Of a DNA stretch of 64,000 nt, positions 1 through 8,556 are shown piece by piece. Numbering within the stretch: position 1 is the first letter of the stretch; each line of letters opens with the position of its first letter. The notes beneath the pieces were generated by a model that saw nothing but the letters and a program-made list of their open reading frames with translations, made no database searches and was not told the DNA's origin. Origin of the DNA: Ideonella_A sakaiensis_A (lineage in GTDB: Bacteria; Pseudomonadota; Gammaproteobacteria; Burkholderiales; Burkholderiaceae_C); contig NZ_CP182947.1 in the NCBI RefSeq assembly GCF_048320135.1, forward strand, positions 682,001 through 746,000. Reading direction: 5' to 3'. The position numbers and the translations under genes are program-made.

Positions 1-34
1 GCTGCGTTCGCATGCCGCCAGCGGCGTGATCTGA
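1..34 (+). CDS. 3' end of an upstream gene (partial)
   Basis: An open frame enters from the left edge and ends with TGA at 32-34; the last residues read LRSHAASGVI. Only ten codons are visible, so no family can be assigned. The next gene starts ten bases later, so the two are probably co-transcribed. Confidence 0.45.
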   Translation, partial: LRSHAASGVI

Positions 35-44
35 GGGGCGCGCA

Positions 45-854
45 ATGGCAGCAACGTCGAATGAAGCCCGTGCGGCCAGCAACGCCGCCGCAGCCGGATT
101 GTTCCGCCTCGATGGCCAGGTTGCGCTGGTCACCGGTGCCGGCCGAGGCATCGGCGCCGAGATCGCGCTGCAGCTCGCCCGCGCCGGCGCCGAATTGGTA
201 CTGGTTTCGCGCACCGAGTCCGAACTGCAGCAGGTCGCGAAGCAGATCGAGGCCGAAGGCGGCCGCGCCCGCGTCGCCGTCTGCGACGTCACCGACAGCG
301 CCGGCGTGCGTGCGCTGATCGCCGAACTGCCGCAGCTCGACATCGTCGTCAACAATGCCGGCAACAACATTCCCGAGCCGTTCGTCGAGGTCAGCGAAGC
401 CCACCTCGATGCGCTGATCGACCTGAATACCCGCGCGGTATTTGTCGTCGCGCAAGCGGCGGTGCGGCGGATGCTGACACCGCCACGGCCCGGCACGAGC
501 GGCGGCTGCGTGATCAACATCTCGTCGCAGATGGGCCACATCGGCTCGCCGAACCGCACCGTCTACTGCATGACCAAACATGCGGTCGAGGGGCTGACGA
601 AGGCGATGGCGGTCGAACTCGCGCCGAATGGCATCCGCGTCAACAGCATCGGGCCGACCTTCGTCGACACGCCGCTGGTGCGGCGCATCGTCGATACGCC
701 GGAGAAGTCGCGTTTCGTGTTGTCGAACATCCCGCTCGGCCGGCTGGCCAGCGTCACCGAGATTGCCGCAGCGGCGGTTTACCTCGCATCGCCGGCGGCG
801 GCGATGGTGACCGGCACCTGCCTGCGCGTCGACGGCGGCTGGACCGCGCAATAA
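45..854 (+). CDS. SDR family oxidoreductase (first of a tandem pair)
   Basis: A 269-residue classical short-chain dehydrogenase/reductase, expected to oxidise or reduce an alcohol/ketone with NAD(P). It shows the Rossmann motif TGAGRGIG near residues 30-37, the NNAG motif, a Ser in the INISSQMG strand and the catalytic YCMTK (YxxxK). An Ala-rich extension of about 18 residues precedes the first strand, so a later start is possible, but this ATG lies just after the stop of the preceding frame and fits an operon. It is closely related to the next gene: both contain QMGH, LTKAMAVELAP and the C-terminal DGGWTAQ. The substrate is unknown; the setting suggests sugar-acid or polyol oxidation. Confidence 0.85.
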   Translation: MAATSNEARAASNAAAAGLFRLDGQVALVTGAGRGIGAEIALQLARAGAELVLVSRTESELQQVAKQIEAEGGRARVAVCDVTDSAGVRALIAELPQLDIVVNNAGNNIPEPFVEVSEAHLDALIDLNTRAVFVVAQAAVRRMLTPPRPGTSGGCVINISSQMGHIGSPNRTVYCMTKHAVEGLTKAMAVELAPNGIRVNSIGPTFVDTPLVRRIVDTPEKSRFVLSNIPLGRLASVTEIAAAAVYLASPAAAMVTGTCLRVDGGWTAQ

Positions 855-864
855 AGACGAGCCT

Positions 865-946
865 GTGATGAAACCCCCACGCTCGCGTTGCTCGCTGCCC
901 CCCGAGGGGGTGCCTCAGTGGCTTCGGGCGGCCGAGCGCCACTGAG
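865..946. repeat. C-rich intergenic repeat with hairpin abutting a start codon
   Basis: The gap between the two paralogous SDR genes contains a C-rich/G-rich stretch (about 874-911, including CCCCCCGAGGGGG) of the kind scattered between genes in Burkholderiales. It is followed by a perfect 9-bp inverted repeat, CTCAGTGGC (914-922) and GCCACTGAG (938-946). The right arm ends on the base before the ATG of the next gene. No Shine-Dalgarno sequence is evident. Confidence 0.5.
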
Positions 947-1714
947 ATGAACCGCGTGACCGATGCGGCCTTGCTGCGCCTGAACGGCCGCACCGCGCTC
1001 GTCACCGGCGCCGGCAGCGGCACCGGGCGGGCGATCGCGATCGAACTGGGCCGCGCTGGCGCAACGGTGCGGCTGGTCGCACGCACTGCGGCAACGCTCG
1101 ACGAGGCCGCCGCCGAGGTCGAGGCGGCAGGCGGGCGCGCCGTCGTGCAGCCTTGCGACCTGACCGACCCGCCGGCACTGCGGGCGCTGTTCGATCGCGA
1201 CGAGCCGCTCGACATCCTGGTCAACAACGCCGGCACCAATGCGCCGAAACGCTTCATCGACGTCGACGATGCCGACCTCGATCTGATCATCGGGCTCAAC
1301 ATGAAGGCCTCATTTCTCGCGGCGCAGGCCGCAGCGGCCGCGATGCTGCGCCGGCGGCAGGCCGGCGTGATCCTCAACATCACGTCGCAGATGGGCCACG
1401 TCGGCGCACCCGACCGCAGCGTCTACTGCATGAGCAAACACGGCCTGGAAGGCCTGACGAAGGCGATGGCGGTCGAGCTCGCGCCACACGGCATCCGCGT
1501 CAACAGCCTCGCGCCGACCTTCGTCGATACGCCACTGATCCGCCGCATCGCCGCCGATCCGCAGGTGCGCGCGGCGCTGCTGGCGCGCATTCCACTCGGC
1601 CGGATGGCGCACGAGCACGAGATCGCGCTCGCCGCGCGTTACCTGTGTTCGGACGCCGCGGCGATGGTCACCGGCACCTCGCTGCTCGTCGACGGCGGCT
1701 GGACCGCGCAATGA
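947..1714 (+). CDS. SDR family oxidoreductase (second of a tandem pair)
   Basis: A 255-residue short-chain dehydrogenase with TGAGSGTG as nucleotide-binding loop (the third Gly-region Ile is replaced by Thr), NNAG, a Ser in ITSQMGH and YCMSK as catalytic YxxxK. It resembles the preceding gene along its whole length, including the identical QMGH, LTKAMAVELAP and DGGWTAQ segments, and is best read as a tandem duplicate that has diverged. The start directly follows a 9-bp hairpin and has no obvious ribosome-binding site. The specific substrate cannot be read from the sequence. Confidence 0.85.
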   Translation: MNRVTDAALLRLNGRTALVTGAGSGTGRAIAIELGRAGATVRLVARTAATLDEAAAEVEAAGGRAVVQPCDLTDPPALRALFDRDEPLDILVNNAGTNAPKRFIDVDDADLDLIIGLNMKASFLAAQAAAAAMLRRRQAGVILNITSQMGHVGAPDRSVYCMSKHGLEGLTKAMAVELAPHGIRVNSLAPTFVDTPLIRRIAADPQVRAALLARIPLGRMAHEHEIALAARYLCSDAAAMVTGTSLLVDGGWTAQ

Positions 1715-1782
1715 ACCAGCTGCCAATGCCCATCGCGCCCTCGCGCACCTAACCATCCTCTTTTTTTTTACGAAGGACAAGC

Positions 1783-2532
1783 ATGCTGCTGAAGGACAAG
1801 GTCACGATCATCACCGGCGCCGCATCGCTGCGCGGCATCGGCTGGGCCACCGCCAAACGTTTTGCCGACGAAGGCGCGCGGGTCGCGCTGCTCGACATCG
1901 ACGCCGCCGGCGCCGAACGCGCGGCGAAGGAAATTGGCGCGCAGCACCGCGGCTACGGCTGCGACGTGCGCAACGAGCAGGCCTGCCGCGACGCGGTGCA
2001 GGCGGTGCTGCGCGATTTCGGCCAGGTCGACGTGCTGGTCAACAATGCCGGCGTCAGCCAGGCGCACCGCCTGCTCGACAGCAGCCAGGACGACTGGGAC
2101 CTGGTGATGGATGTCAGCGCGCGCGGCGCATTCAACATGTCGCGCTCGGTCGTTCCGCACATGCGCGAGCGGCGCAGCGGCGCGATCGTCAATATCGGCT
2201 CGGTGGCCGCGCAGCGCGGCGGCGGCATCCTCGGTGGCCCGCACTATGCCGCGGCGAAAGGCGCATCGCAGACGCTCGCGAAGTCGATGGCGCGCGAGCT
2301 CGCACCCGACGGCATCCGCGCCAATGCAATCGCGCCGGGACTGGTCGACACCGACCTGCTGATCGGCAAGCTCGACGATGCCGGCAAGGGACGGGTCGCC
2401 GAATCGACGCCGCTCGGCCGCGTCGCGGTGCCGCTCGACATCGCCAATGCCTGCCTGTTTCTTGCCAGCGACCTGTCGGCCTTCGTCACCGGCATCGTGC
2501 TCGACGTCAACGGCGGGCTGCACATCCACTGA
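1783..2532 (+). CDS. SDR family oxidoreductase
   Basis: A 249-residue short-chain dehydrogenase of FabG-like length. The dinucleotide-binding segment is TGAASLRGIG, an expanded loop rather than the usual TGxxxGIG; NNAG, a Ser in NIGSVA and the catalytic YAAAK follow. The start has an AAGGA-type ribosome site just upstream. It is only distantly related to the two SDRs before it and lies 28 bases upstream of a DUF1330 gene, probably in one transcript. Likely a sugar-alcohol or hydroxyacyl dehydrogenase; the substrate is unknown. Confidence 0.85.
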   Translation: MLLKDKVTIITGAASLRGIGWATAKRFADEGARVALLDIDAAGAERAAKEIGAQHRGYGCDVRNEQACRDAVQAVLRDFGQVDVLVNNAGVSQAHRLLDSSQDDWDLVMDVSARGAFNMSRSVVPHMRERRSGAIVNIGSVAAQRGGGILGGPHYAAAKGASQTLAKSMARELAPDGIRANAIAPGLVDTDLLIGKLDDAGKGRVAESTPLGRVAVPLDIANACLFLASDLSAFVTGIVLDVNGGLHIH

Positions 2533-2560
2533 TCCATCAAGTCGACCGAAGGAGACCGAC

Positions 2561-2875
2561 ATGACCGACCGCAACAAGGGCTATATCTTTGCCGAGCTCG
2601 AAGTCACCGACCCGGAACTGTTCTATTCCGAATACATGCCGCGCGTGCGCCCGGTGCTCGACAAATACCAGGCGAAATTCCTGATCGCCAGCGATGCGCC
2701 GAAAGTGCTCGAAGGCGACCGCGTCGTCAAGCGCATCGTCTTCATCGAATTCGAGAGCCCGGCGCGTGCCGACGAGTTCTACCATTCGAAGGACTACCAG
2801 GACGTGATCGACTACCGCTTCCGTTCGGCTCGAACCCATTTGTACATGATGGATGGCGTCGTGCCGACGAACTGA
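2561..2875 (+). CDS. DUF1330 family protein
   Basis: A 104-residue protein matching the DUF1330 family: small ferredoxin-like alpha/beta barrels with an N-terminal KGYIFAELEVTDPELF strand and a conserved IVFIEFES segment in the middle. The chosen ATG has GGAG ten bases upstream; the reading frame extends further upstream but that part lies inside the preceding SDR gene. Family members are dimeric and often encoded with catabolic dehydrogenases, but no biochemical function is established. Confidence 0.85.
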   Translation: MTDRNKGYIFAELEVTDPELFYSEYMPRVRPVLDKYQAKFLIASDAPKVLEGDRVVKRIVFIEFESPARADEFYHSKDYQDVIDYRFRSARTHLYMMDGVVPTN

Positions 2876-2950
2876 GCGATGCCCGCTGCCGGCCGAGCGA
2901 TCGGCCGGCGCAGTCCGTCAGGCGGCTCGCAGGCCGCCCGATCAAGCTGG

Positions 2951-4003
2951 TCAATCGGCCAGCACCACGCCCTTGCCGCTTTGTTGCGCGTCGAAGCCGC
3001 GGTAGGCCTCATCGATCTGCTCGAGGCGCCAGCGGTGAGTGAACAAACGCTCGACCTCGATGCCTCGCTCGGCGATGAAGTCGCCGCACTGTTTCTGGCC
3101 GACGGTCGAGAAGGTCCACGAGCCGAGCAGGCTGACCTGGCGGCGCAGCAGATCGGGGCTGACCTCGAGCGTCACATCACCCCCTTCGCCGACAAAGCAG
3201 GCCTTGCCCCAGGTGCGCACGCATTGCACGGCCTGCCGCCGAGCCTGCGATGACGACGATGCGTCGAGCGACAGATGGGCGCCGAGGCCGCCGGTCAGCT
3301 CGCGGATCGCCTGCACAGCATTGCAACTGGTCGGATCGATGCAGGCATCGGCGCCGAATTCGCGCGCCCGCGCCAGCCGCTCCCCACTGACGTCGAGTGC
3401 AATCACCCGCGCGCCAAAGGCGACGGCCAGTTGCGTTGCCGACAAGCCGACTGGCCCCTGGCCGAAGATCGCGATCGTCTGGTCGGCGCGCAGCTCGAGC
3501 CGCTGCAAGGCGCCCCATGCGGTGCCGGTGCCGCAGGCGATTGCCGCACCGGTCGCGAACGACAGTTCGTCGCGCAGCGTGACGAGCGTGCTCGCCGGGC
3601 ATTTCATATAGCGCGCATGTGCGCCGTGGGCGGTGACGCCATAGATTTGCTTGACACCTTCGTCGCACAGCTGGGCCCAGCCGGTCGAGCAGTGCGGGCA
3701 GGCGCCGCAGCCGTGGTAGTGGTGCACCATCGCACGCTGGCCGAGCCAGGCCTGTTTCGGATTGACGCCGGCGCCGACCGCCACCACCGAACCGCACGGC
3801 TCATGGCCGGCGATCACCGGCTCGGCGCTGCCGAGGCCGAGCGCCTTCGCGCCCTCCCCCGGCGCGGCGCGGTAGAACTTCAGATCGCTGCCGCACATGC
3901 CGGACGCCATGATCTCGAGCACCACCTCGCCCGGCCCGGGTGCCGGGTCGTCGAAGTGGCGCAACTCGACCTTGCGGTCGCCGGCAAATACCGCGCCGAG
4001 CAT
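2951..4003 (-). CDS. Zinc-dependent alcohol dehydrogenase (MDR family)
   Basis: A 350-residue medium-chain dehydrogenase. Catalytic zinc ligands are visible as Cys37 in the MCGSD motif and the His of AGHEPCG; the structural zinc site is CGACPHC followed seven residues on by Cys. The cofactor fold has GQGPVGLSA. It is the last gene of the minus-strand operon that begins near 10.8 kb and starts 13 bases after the stop of the aldehyde dehydrogenase, so the two probably act in sequence on an alcohol and its aldehyde. It resembles threonine/sorbitol-type dehydrogenases, but the substrate is unknown. Confidence 0.85.
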   Translation of the reverse strand: MLGAVFAGDRKVELRHFDDPAPGPGEVVLEIMASGMCGSDLKFYRAAPGEGAKALGLGSAEPVIAGHEPCGSVVAVGAGVNPKQAWLGQRAMVHHYHGCGACPHCSTGWAQLCDEGVKQIYGVTAHGAHARYMKCPASTLVTLRDELSFATGAAIACGTGTAWGALQRLELRADQTIAIFGQGPVGLSATQLAVAFGARVIALDVSGERLARAREFGADACIDPTSCNAVQAIRELTGGLGAHLSLDASSSSQARRQAVQCVRTWGKACFVGEGGDVTLEVSPDLLRRQVSLLGSWTFSTVGQKQCGDFIAERGIEVERLFTHRWRLEQIDEAYRGFDAQQSGKGVVLAD

Positions 4004-4016
4004 CGTCTCGCCGCCG

Positions 4017-5498
4017 TCAGCGCATGATGAACGGGTTCGCCGGCGCGCCCTGCGCGTACGAGATCCAGGTGCTCTTCGTCTCGAGGTATTGCTCGATCGA
4101 CTCGATGCCGCTCTCGCGCCCGATGCCCGAATGCTTGATGCCGCCGAACGGCATCATGTAGCTGACCGCGCGGTAGGTATTGACCCAGACGGTGCCGGCC
4201 TTCAGCGCCTTCGACATCCGCATCGCACGGCCGATGTTGCCGGTCCAGACACCGGCGGCCAGGCCGTAGATAGTATCGTTGGCCTTCGCGATCGCATCGG
4301 CCTCGTCGTCGAAGCCGATCACCGACAGCACCGGGCCGAATACCTCCTCGCGCGCGATGCGCATCTGCGGGTCGACGTCGACGAAGACGGTTGGCTCGAC
4401 GAACTGGCCACCGGGCAGGCTCTTGTCCTCGGCCGGGCCGCCGCCGAGCACGCAACGCGCGCCTTCGGATTTCGCGATGTCGATGTATTCGAGGATCTTC
4501 TTGTACTGCGCCGGCGTCGTGACCGGCCCGATATTGGTGTCCGACTCCATCGGATTTCCCTTGCGCGCGGTCCGGCCGAGAGCGACCAGTCGTTCGACGA
4601 ATTCATCCTTGATCGAGTTCTGCACCAGCAGCCGCGAACCGGCGATGCAGGTCTGGCCGGTCGCGGCGAAGATGCCGGAGACCGCACCGGCCACCGCCTG
4701 GTCGAGGTCGGCATCGTCGAACACGATGTTCGGCGACTTGCCGCCGAGCTCGAGCGTGACGCGTTTCATCGTCTTCGCGGCCTGCGCATAGATGCGTGCG
4801 CCGGTCGCGTCCGACCCGGTGAAGGTGATCTTCGCGACATCCGGATGGTCGACCAACGCTGAGCCGACCTCATGGCCATAACCCGCGACGACGTTGAAGA
4901 CGCCGTCCGGAAAACCGGCCTCGCGCACCAGCGCGGCATATTCGAGCGTCGATGCCGATGTGAACTCCGACGGCTTGACGACGACCGCGCAGCCAGCCGC
5001 CAGCGCCGGTGCGCATTTCCACGCGATGAACAGCAGCGGCGAATTCCATGCGGTGATCGCGCCGACGACGCCGATCGGCTCCTTCGTCGAGAAGGCGAAT
5101 ACATCGGGCTTGTCGATCGGCATCACGCGGCCCTCGACCTTGTCGGCCAGGCCGCCGTAATAACGCCACCACTGCGGGTGGTAGTTGACCTGGCCGAGCA
5201 TCTCGGCGAGCAGCTTGCCGTTGTCGCGCACTTCGAGTTCGGCCAGCCGCTGCGCATTCTGCTCGACCAGATCGGCCAGCTTCAGCATCAGCCGGCCGCG
5301 CTGGGTCGCCTTCATCTCGGCCCACGGGCCCTCGCGCATCGCGCGGCTGGCGGCCTTCACCGCGCGGTCGACATCGGCCGCATCGCCTTGCGGAATGCGG
5401 GCCCAGGCCTCGCCGCGGTAGGGATCGATCGAATCGAACCAGCGTCCGGACACCGGATCGACATATTGGCCGTCAATGAAGTGCTGGTAGGTTTTCAT
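4017..5498 (-). CDS. NAD(P)-dependent aldehyde dehydrogenase
   Basis: A 493-residue aldehyde dehydrogenase of normal length. The general base Glu250 (LELGGKSP), catalytic Cys284 (GQTCIAG) and oxyanion Asn in AWNSPL are all present. The ATG chosen gives the standard N-terminus; the open frame continues upstream only through the coding region of the neighbouring SDR. It lies between an SDR and a zinc alcohol dehydrogenase in the same operon and should oxidise an aldehyde product of that pathway to the acid. The sequence is typical of the broad betaine/aromatic aldehyde dehydrogenase group. Confidence 0.9.
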   Translation of the reverse strand: MKTYQHFIDGQYVDPVSGRWFDSIDPYRGEAWARIPQGDAADVDRAVKAASRAMREGPWAEMKATQRGRLMLKLADLVEQNAQRLAELEVRDNGKLLAEMLGQVNYHPQWWRYYGGLADKVEGRVMPIDKPDVFAFSTKEPIGVVGAITAWNSPLLFIAWKCAPALAAGCAVVVKPSEFTSASTLEYAALVREAGFPDGVFNVVAGYGHEVGSALVDHPDVAKITFTGSDATGARIYAQAAKTMKRVTLELGGKSPNIVFDDADLDQAVAGAVSGIFAATGQTCIAGSRLLVQNSIKDEFVERLVALGRTARKGNPMESDTNIGPVTTPAQYKKILEYIDIAKSEGARCVLGGGPAEDKSLPGGQFVEPTVFVDVDPQMRIAREEVFGPVLSVIGFDDEADAIAKANDTIYGLAAGVWTGNIGRAMRMSKALKAGTVWVNTYRAVSYMMPFGGIKHSGIGRESGIESIEQYLETKSTWISYAQGAPANPFIMR

Positions 5499-5554
5499 GG
5501 CATTGATTTGAAAAGTGAACAGAAAACAGGCGGTGCGCTGCGCACCGCCAACCG

Positions 5555-6331
5555 TTATACGCCGCGCGCGCCACTGGCAAAAAAGCCACCGTCGACCGGC
5601 AACGCGACGCCATTGATGTAGGCCGCCGCATCGGACGCCAGGAAAACCGCGGTGGCCGCGATCTCGCTGGTCGTGCCGTAGCGGCCGGCCGGAATTGCCG
5701 CCGCATACTGGCGACGGAATTCGGCGCTGTGCAGCACCTCGGTCATCGGCGTATCGACCGGCCCGGGGCAGATCGCATTCGCGGTGATGTTCAGTTCGGC
5801 CAGCTCCGCCGCCATCTGCCGGGTCAGGCCGATCACCGCGGCCTTCGACGTCCCATAAGCCGTGCGGCCCTTGCCGACCGCGCGCAGTCCGGCCACCGAC
5901 GCGATGTTGATGATCCGCCCCCAGCCATGCCGCGCCATCAGGCGGCCGGCATGCTGGCTGCACAGCAACGTGCCGGTCAGGTTGACATTCAGCGTCGCCA
6001 GCCAGTTGTCGAGCGGGAATTCGAGGAAAGGAAAGGTCTTCGCGATGCCGGCGCTGTTGACGAGGATGTCGCAGCGGCCGTGCTTGCGCTCGACCTGCTC
6101 GAAGGCCTCGCGGACCGAATCGGGCGAGCCGACATCGATGCGCAACGCCTCGGCAGCACCACCAGCTTCGCGGATGCGGTGGGCGGTGGTCTGCGCCTTG
6201 TCGATGTCGATGTCGGCGACGATGACATGGCTGCCATCGGCCGCAAGGCGTTCGCTGGTCGCGCCGCCGATGCCGACGGCGCCGCCGGTGACGAGCGCGA
6301 TCTTCTGCACGGATTCAGGGTTCGGATTCAC
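5555..6331 (-). CDS. SDR family oxidoreductase
   Basis: A 258-residue short-chain dehydrogenase with TGGAVGIG, NSAG in place of NNAG, a Ser in NIASVAG and the catalytic YGTSK. A GTG start is chosen because GGAG lies eight bases upstream and it gives an N-terminus of normal length. It begins just after the end of the (frameshifted) hydrolase gene and is followed by the aldehyde dehydrogenase on the same strand. It is of the 3-oxoacyl-ACP reductase/3-hydroxybutyrate dehydrogenase type, but in this operon more likely acts on a sugar acid or a small hydroxy acid. Confidence 0.8.
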   Translation of the reverse strand: MNPNPESVQKIALVTGGAVGIGGATSERLAADGSHVIVADIDIDKAQTTAHRIREAGGAAEALRIDVGSPDSVREAFEQVERKHGRCDILVNSAGIAKTFPFLEFPLDNWLATLNVNLTGTLLCSQHAGRLMARHGWGRIINIASVAGLRAVGKGRTAYGTSKAAVIGLTRQMAAELAELNITANAICPGPVDTPMTEVLHSAEFRRQYAAAIPAGRYGTTSEIAATAVFLASDAAAYINGVALPVDGGFFASGARGV

Positions 6332-6345
6332 AGGGTTTGCTCCAG

Positions 6346-7193
6346 TCAGTCGAGGAAGGTCGCCAGCGCATCGATCAGCCGGCCGGGTTGCTCTTCCGGT
6401 ATCCAGTGCCCGCAAGCGGGCATCACGCCGCCGCGAACATCGGTGGCAACACGCTGCAACGACGACAGGTTTCGCCGCCGCGGCCATAGGCCTCGGCGCC
6501 GCCGATCGCGAGCACCGGCATCTGCAGCCGGTTGTCCTTCAGCCACTGCGCATTGGCGGCCACGTCGGCATCGAGCGCGCGGTAATAGGCCAGGCCGGTG
6601 CGCAGCGTTTGCGGATCACGGTAGGTGCGCAGGAATTCGGCGCTGGCATCGGCATCGATCGCGCCGCGCACATGGCCGTAGTGTTCGTAGAACCAGCCGT
6701 AGTAGATGGCTTCGCGGCCGCTGATCAGCTGCTCCGGCAGTTCCGGCGTCTGGTGAAACGCATGGTGCCAGCGCCGGCCGGACTGCGAAAACGTGCCGCT
6801 GCCGTCGCCCGGCACCGCCGCATCGAGCATCACCAGCCGGCTGACCAGCTTCGGATGGAAGGCTGCCAGCGCAAACGCGACCGGTCCGCCCCAGTCGTGG
6901 CCGACCACCGCCGCCCGATCGATGCCGAGCCCGCGTTGCAGCAGGTCGGCGACATCGCGCGCGACGCTGCGCTTGTCGAAGCCGTCGGCCGGGCGCGATG
7001 AATCGCCAAGACCGCGCAGGTCCGGCGCAATCACGCGGTGCCGCTGCGCCAACGCCGGCATCAGCTTGCGCCATGCATACCAGGTCTGCGGCCAACCGTG
7101 CAGCAGCACCAGCGGTGCGCCGTCGCCCATCGTCACGTAATGGACGCGGCTGTCCGCCAGATCGAGCCAGTGGTGTTCAGGCTGCGAAGCCAT
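6346..7193 (-). pseudogene. Alpha/beta hydrolase (epoxide hydrolase/dehalogenase type), frameshifted near its 3' end
   Basis: The frame from 7193 encodes about 242 residues of an Asp-nucleophile alpha/beta hydrolase: HGWPQTWYAW, DLRGLGDSSRP and nucleophile Asp100 in VGHDWGG, as in epoxide hydrolases and haloacetate dehalogenases. Near 6466-6468 the frame shifts: it continues for 18 codons out of register and stops at 6423, whereas the alternative frame reads on through QRVATDVRGGVMPACGHW to a normal end at 6346. The family's catalytic His lies in that CGHW (codon 6406-6408), so the short product would be inactive. Adding one C in the ACCTG context restores the gene. A sequencing error is as likely as a real mutation. 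The gene overlaps the upstream kinase by 17 bases. Confidence 0.75.
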
Positions 7194-8556
7194 CACGTGC
7201 CTCGCGGATGAAATCACGCGAGCCCATCTGGCCGCCCTTGAAGGCGATCTCGCAGCCGCGCACGACGCTGCTTTCGAGCACCCGGCACAGCGGCGCGCCC
7301 GGCGCCAGCCGGGCCGCGACCTCGACCGCCTGCACATCGAGCGCGCGCGCAACGCTGCTCGAGGTGTCGCCGCCGGAAATCACGATGCGCGGCGGCTTCG
7401 CCACATGCACGACCTGGCGCACCAGCATGCCGATGCGGTTGGCGATCAATTGCGCACCGCCATCGCTGCGCTGCGCCGAATCGCCGCCGGCGGCGGCCAG
7501 CGCCTGCCGGGCGGCCGCAACGCGCGGGTCGGCGGGGCCGCGCGCCGAATGGACGATCACGCTGCGCCCGGCGTGCAGTGCCGCTGCCGCCTGCTCGCCG
7601 GCACGGTCGAGTTCGGCGCGCCAGTCGCGTTCGCCGGCCAGCCGCGCCGCATCGAGCGCAACCTCCTCGAAACCTGCCTGCACCGCAGTCTCGATCTGCA
7701 TCGCGCTGAGCGCCGATGCGCTGCCAGATACCGCGAGCAGCGGCGCACCGTCGGTGGTCGGCCGGACCGACGGGATCACGCCGGCATCGCGCGGCAGCCC
7801 CCAGGCCAGCGTCAGCGCATGTTCGACACCCGAACCACCGACGACGAAGGCTGGCGAATTGGCCGAACCTAGGCCATCGAGCAGCTGCCCCGCGGCGCGC
7901 AGATCGTCGCTGTCGTAGCCATCGATCAGCACCGCGGCAAAACCGTCGCGTTGCAGTGCGTCGAATCGTTCACGCATTGCGTCGGCACCTGCGCGCACCG
8001 TATCGAGCGTGACCAGCCCGATCGGCAAGCCGGTCTGCTGGCCGATGTGGCGCAGCAGATCGGCCTCGCGCATCGGTGTCACCGGGTGCACGCTCATGAT
8101 CGGGTGGCGGTCGATGCGGTGCACCTGGCCGTCGGTGCCCGAGCGGGCAAACAGGTTGCCGTAGAGACAATGCCGGCCGAGGTGCGGCGTCGCCGCAACC
8201 ACCGCAACCGCGCCATTGAAAAACGGCCGGGCCAGTTCGAGCACGCGGCCGATGCTGCCGACATCGGGCGCGCTGTCGAAGGTCGAACAGACCTTGTAGT
8301 GGACCAGCGGCGCGCCGGCCGCCGCCATCGCCGGCAGTTCCGGTGCAAAGCGCGTGGCCATCTCCTGCGGCGTCATCGTGCGGCTGTCACCGGCCACGCC
8401 GATCGCATCGAGCCCGGGATGGCGATCGAGCATCGCCGCATCCGGCGCCTGCAGGAACAGCGCGGCGCGCAGCCCGGCCAGGCTCAGCACCTCGAGCGCA
8501 TCGGTGGAACCGGTGAAGTCGTCACCGTAGAACAGCAGTCGTGGCCCCGCCATCAT
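7177..8556 (-). CDS. Four-carbon acid sugar kinase family (DUF1537/OtnK-like)
   Basis: A 459-residue member of the DUF1537 kinase family, ATP-dependent kinases for four-carbon (tetronate, erythronate, threonate) and branched sugar acids. The N-terminal substrate domain starts with the hallmark YGDDFTGSTDA (residues 10-20) and the C-terminal nucleotide domain carries ISGGDTSSSVA. Its ATG overlaps the stop of the RuBisCO-like gene as ATGA, so the two are translationally coupled. In characterised apionate pathways a DUF1537 kinase (OiaK, 3-oxo-isoapionate kinase) supplies the phosphorylated substrate of a RuBisCO-like enzyme, which this pairing mirrors. The exact substrate here is an inference. 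Confidence 0.85.
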   Translation of the reverse strand: MMAGPRLLFYGDDFTGSTDALEVLSLAGLRAALFLQAPDAAMLDRHPGLDAIGVAGDSRTMTPQEMATRFAPELPAMAAAGAPLVHYKVCSTFDSAPDVGSIGRVLELARPFFNGAVAVVAATPHLGRHCLYGNLFARSGTDGQVHRIDRHPIMSVHPVTPMREADLLRHIGQQTGLPIGLVTLDTVRAGADAMRERFDALQRDGFAAVLIDGYDSDDLRAAGQLLDGLGSANSPAFVVGGSGVEHALTLAWGLPRDAGVIPSVRPTTDGAPLLAVSGSASALSAMQIETAVQAGFEEVALDAARLAGERDWRAELDRAGEQAAAALHAGRSVIVHSARGPADPRVAAARQALAAAGGDSAQRSDGGAQLIANRIGMLVRQVVHVAKPPRIVISGGDTSSSVARALDVQAVEVAARLAPGAPLCRVLESSVVRGCEIAFKGGQMGSRDFIREARDGFAA

